Assembly: GCA_031289875.1 (NCBI GenBank)
Contig: JAITOO010000036.1
Coordinates: 1 to 7,089, forward strand
Length of the DNA stretch: 7,089 bases
From: Flavobacteriaceae bacterium
GTDB taxonomy: Bacteria > Bacteroidota > Bacteroidia > Flavobacteriales > Weeksellaceae
Direction of reading: 5' to 3'
Shown here: piece after piece, positions 6,789-7,089 of the stretch
Layout: every line of letters begins with the position of its first letter
Position numbering within the stretch: position 1 is the first letter of the stretch
Made by a program: the position numbers and the translations under genes
Notes under the pieces: model-generated
Database searches by the model: none
What the model was told of the DNA's origin: nothing
Seen by the model: only the letters and a program-made list of their open reading frames with translations

Positions 6789-6886
6789 TTGTCTGAACCA
6801 TGATTTTAGTAAGATTAATTTGATTTCCTTGATTATTAAAATCTTGGCAATCTTAAAAATCCTGTGAAAATCGTGGTTCAGACAAT
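6788..6886. repeat. 99-bp palindromic (REP/MITE-like) element with 20-bp inverted arms
   Basis: The left arm at 6788-6807 (core TCTGAACC) and right arm at 6867-6886 (core GGTTCAGA) are reverse complements at 19 of 20 positions. The one mismatch becomes a G-U pair in RNA. Inside, TAAGATT (6810-6816) pairs with AATCTTA (6849-6855), and GATT (6831-6834) pairs with AATC (6840-6843) around the apex. The whole unit would therefore fold into one long, imperfect hairpin. The right arm is followed by a T7 run (6886-6892), so on the plus strand it could also act as an intrinsic terminator. No ORF with a transposase is present. It resembles hairpin repeats scattered between Bacteroidota genes and is probably a non-autonomous palindromic element. 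Confidence 0.7.
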
Positions 6887-6905
6887 TTTTTTAACCGTAT
6901 CACTA

Positions 6906-6926
6906 TCGGCATGCCGAAGGTATGCC
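6906..6926. repeat. Compact GC-rich hairpin with internal 12-bp palindrome
   Basis: TCGGCATGCCGA at 6906-6917 is a perfect 12-bp palindrome. Overlapping it, GGCATGCC (6908-6915) and GGTATGCC (6919-6926) form an 8-bp stem, with one G-U in RNA, closed by a GAA triloop. The two folds are mutually exclusive. It lies 20 nt after the long inverted repeat and is followed by ACCGGAGATACAAGG. There is no T-run after it, so it is not a typical terminator. It is probably part of the same repeat cluster. Confidence 0.45.
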
Positions 6927-7089
6927 ACCGGAGATACAAGGATTGATGAAAAAAATTTGACAGATGGGTTCATTCCAATTGATTTAATTCGATGATATTT
7001 TGCTCTTAATTTTAACATTTAAAATCCTTCTCCCATTTCGGGTTGAATGAATTTTATCTCATTAATAATCAAATAATTAAACAATATTT
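6927..7089. other. AT-rich intergenic DNA, no gene recognised
   Basis: The stretch from 6602 to the right edge has no convincing CDS on either strand. Beyond the hairpin it is simple AT-rich sequence with an imperfect palindrome around 7010-7025 (TTTTAACATTTAAAAT). A minus-strand frame runs in from the right edge to a TAA at 7019-7021 (ending IQPEMGEGF), which could be the tail of an incoming gene, but 22 codons are too few to tell. Confidence 0.4.

Noticed and set aside
6604..6801. Minus-strand 65-codon ORF (MVQTMRATARTAEP...)
   Set aside because: It runs from the left arm of the inverted repeat through the GC-richer block and the orphan leader, and shows no domain. It looks like a chance reading of repeat DNA of the kind often annotated as a hypothetical protein.
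6717..6926. CRISPR array or tRNA/rRNA gene in the right intergenic region
   Set aside because: There are no regularly spaced direct repeats, no cloverleaf with a T-arm, and no rRNA-like sequence. The repeats are inverted and different from one another.
7019..7087. Incoming minus-strand CDS ending at 7019
   Set aside because: Only 22 codons are visible (…IKFIQPEMGEGF) without a recognisable domain. Open frames of this length are common by chance.

Overview
The window looks like chromosomal DNA from a member of the Bacteroidota (Bacteroidetes). The evidence is a moderately AT-rich composition, genes with no clear Shine-Dalgarno sites, TAnnTTTG-type -7 boxes upstream of several genes, and a DUF6452/DUF6048 protein pair that I know only from this phylum. 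The UvrA and RlmD sequences also have the style of that phylum. I cannot name a genus. This is mostly housekeeping DNA, and I see no phage, CRISPR, toxin-antitoxin, biosynthetic or defence cassette in it.

Layout. (1) Bases 1-213, plus strand: the last 70 codons of a glycogen/starch synthase (GT5, GlgA) whose body lies left of the window. (2) Bases 323-2883 (or 2934), minus strand: a compact three-gene unit transcribed right to left. It holds rlmD (23S rRNA m5U methyltransferase with an Fe-S cluster), then a DUF6452 lipoprotein after a 7-nt gap, then a DUF6048 outer-membrane-type protein whose start overlaps the lipoprotein gene by about 50 nt. (3) Bases 3038-5845, plus strand: a complete uvrA, divergent from rlmD. 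(4) Bases 5849-6478 (or 6586), minus strand: a six-helix NicO/UreH-type nickel/cobalt transporter-like membrane protein, tail to tail with uvrA across only 3 nt. (5) Bases 6602-7089: no intact gene. This stretch starts with a 15-codon signal-peptide-like orphan ORF. It then has a GC-richer block, a 99-bp near-perfect long inverted repeat, a second compact GC-rich hairpin, and finally plain AT-rich DNA.

How the parts relate. RlmD and UvrA are information-processing functions (ribosome modification and nucleotide excision repair) sharing a divergent intergenic region. The two envelope proteins downstream of rlmD are of unknown function and are probably co-transcribed with it. The lipoprotein carries an acidic stretch just after its lipidation cysteine that resembles a Bacteroidota surface-export signal, and the DUF6048 product looks like an outer-membrane beta-barrel, so they may act together at the outer membrane. 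The metal transporter has no urease or hydrogenase partner in view. The right-hand intergenic region is the least ordinary part. It looks like a landing site of dispersed palindromic repeats, possibly next to the remnant of a destroyed secreted-protein gene. I found no convincing evidence of an undescribed multi-gene system.
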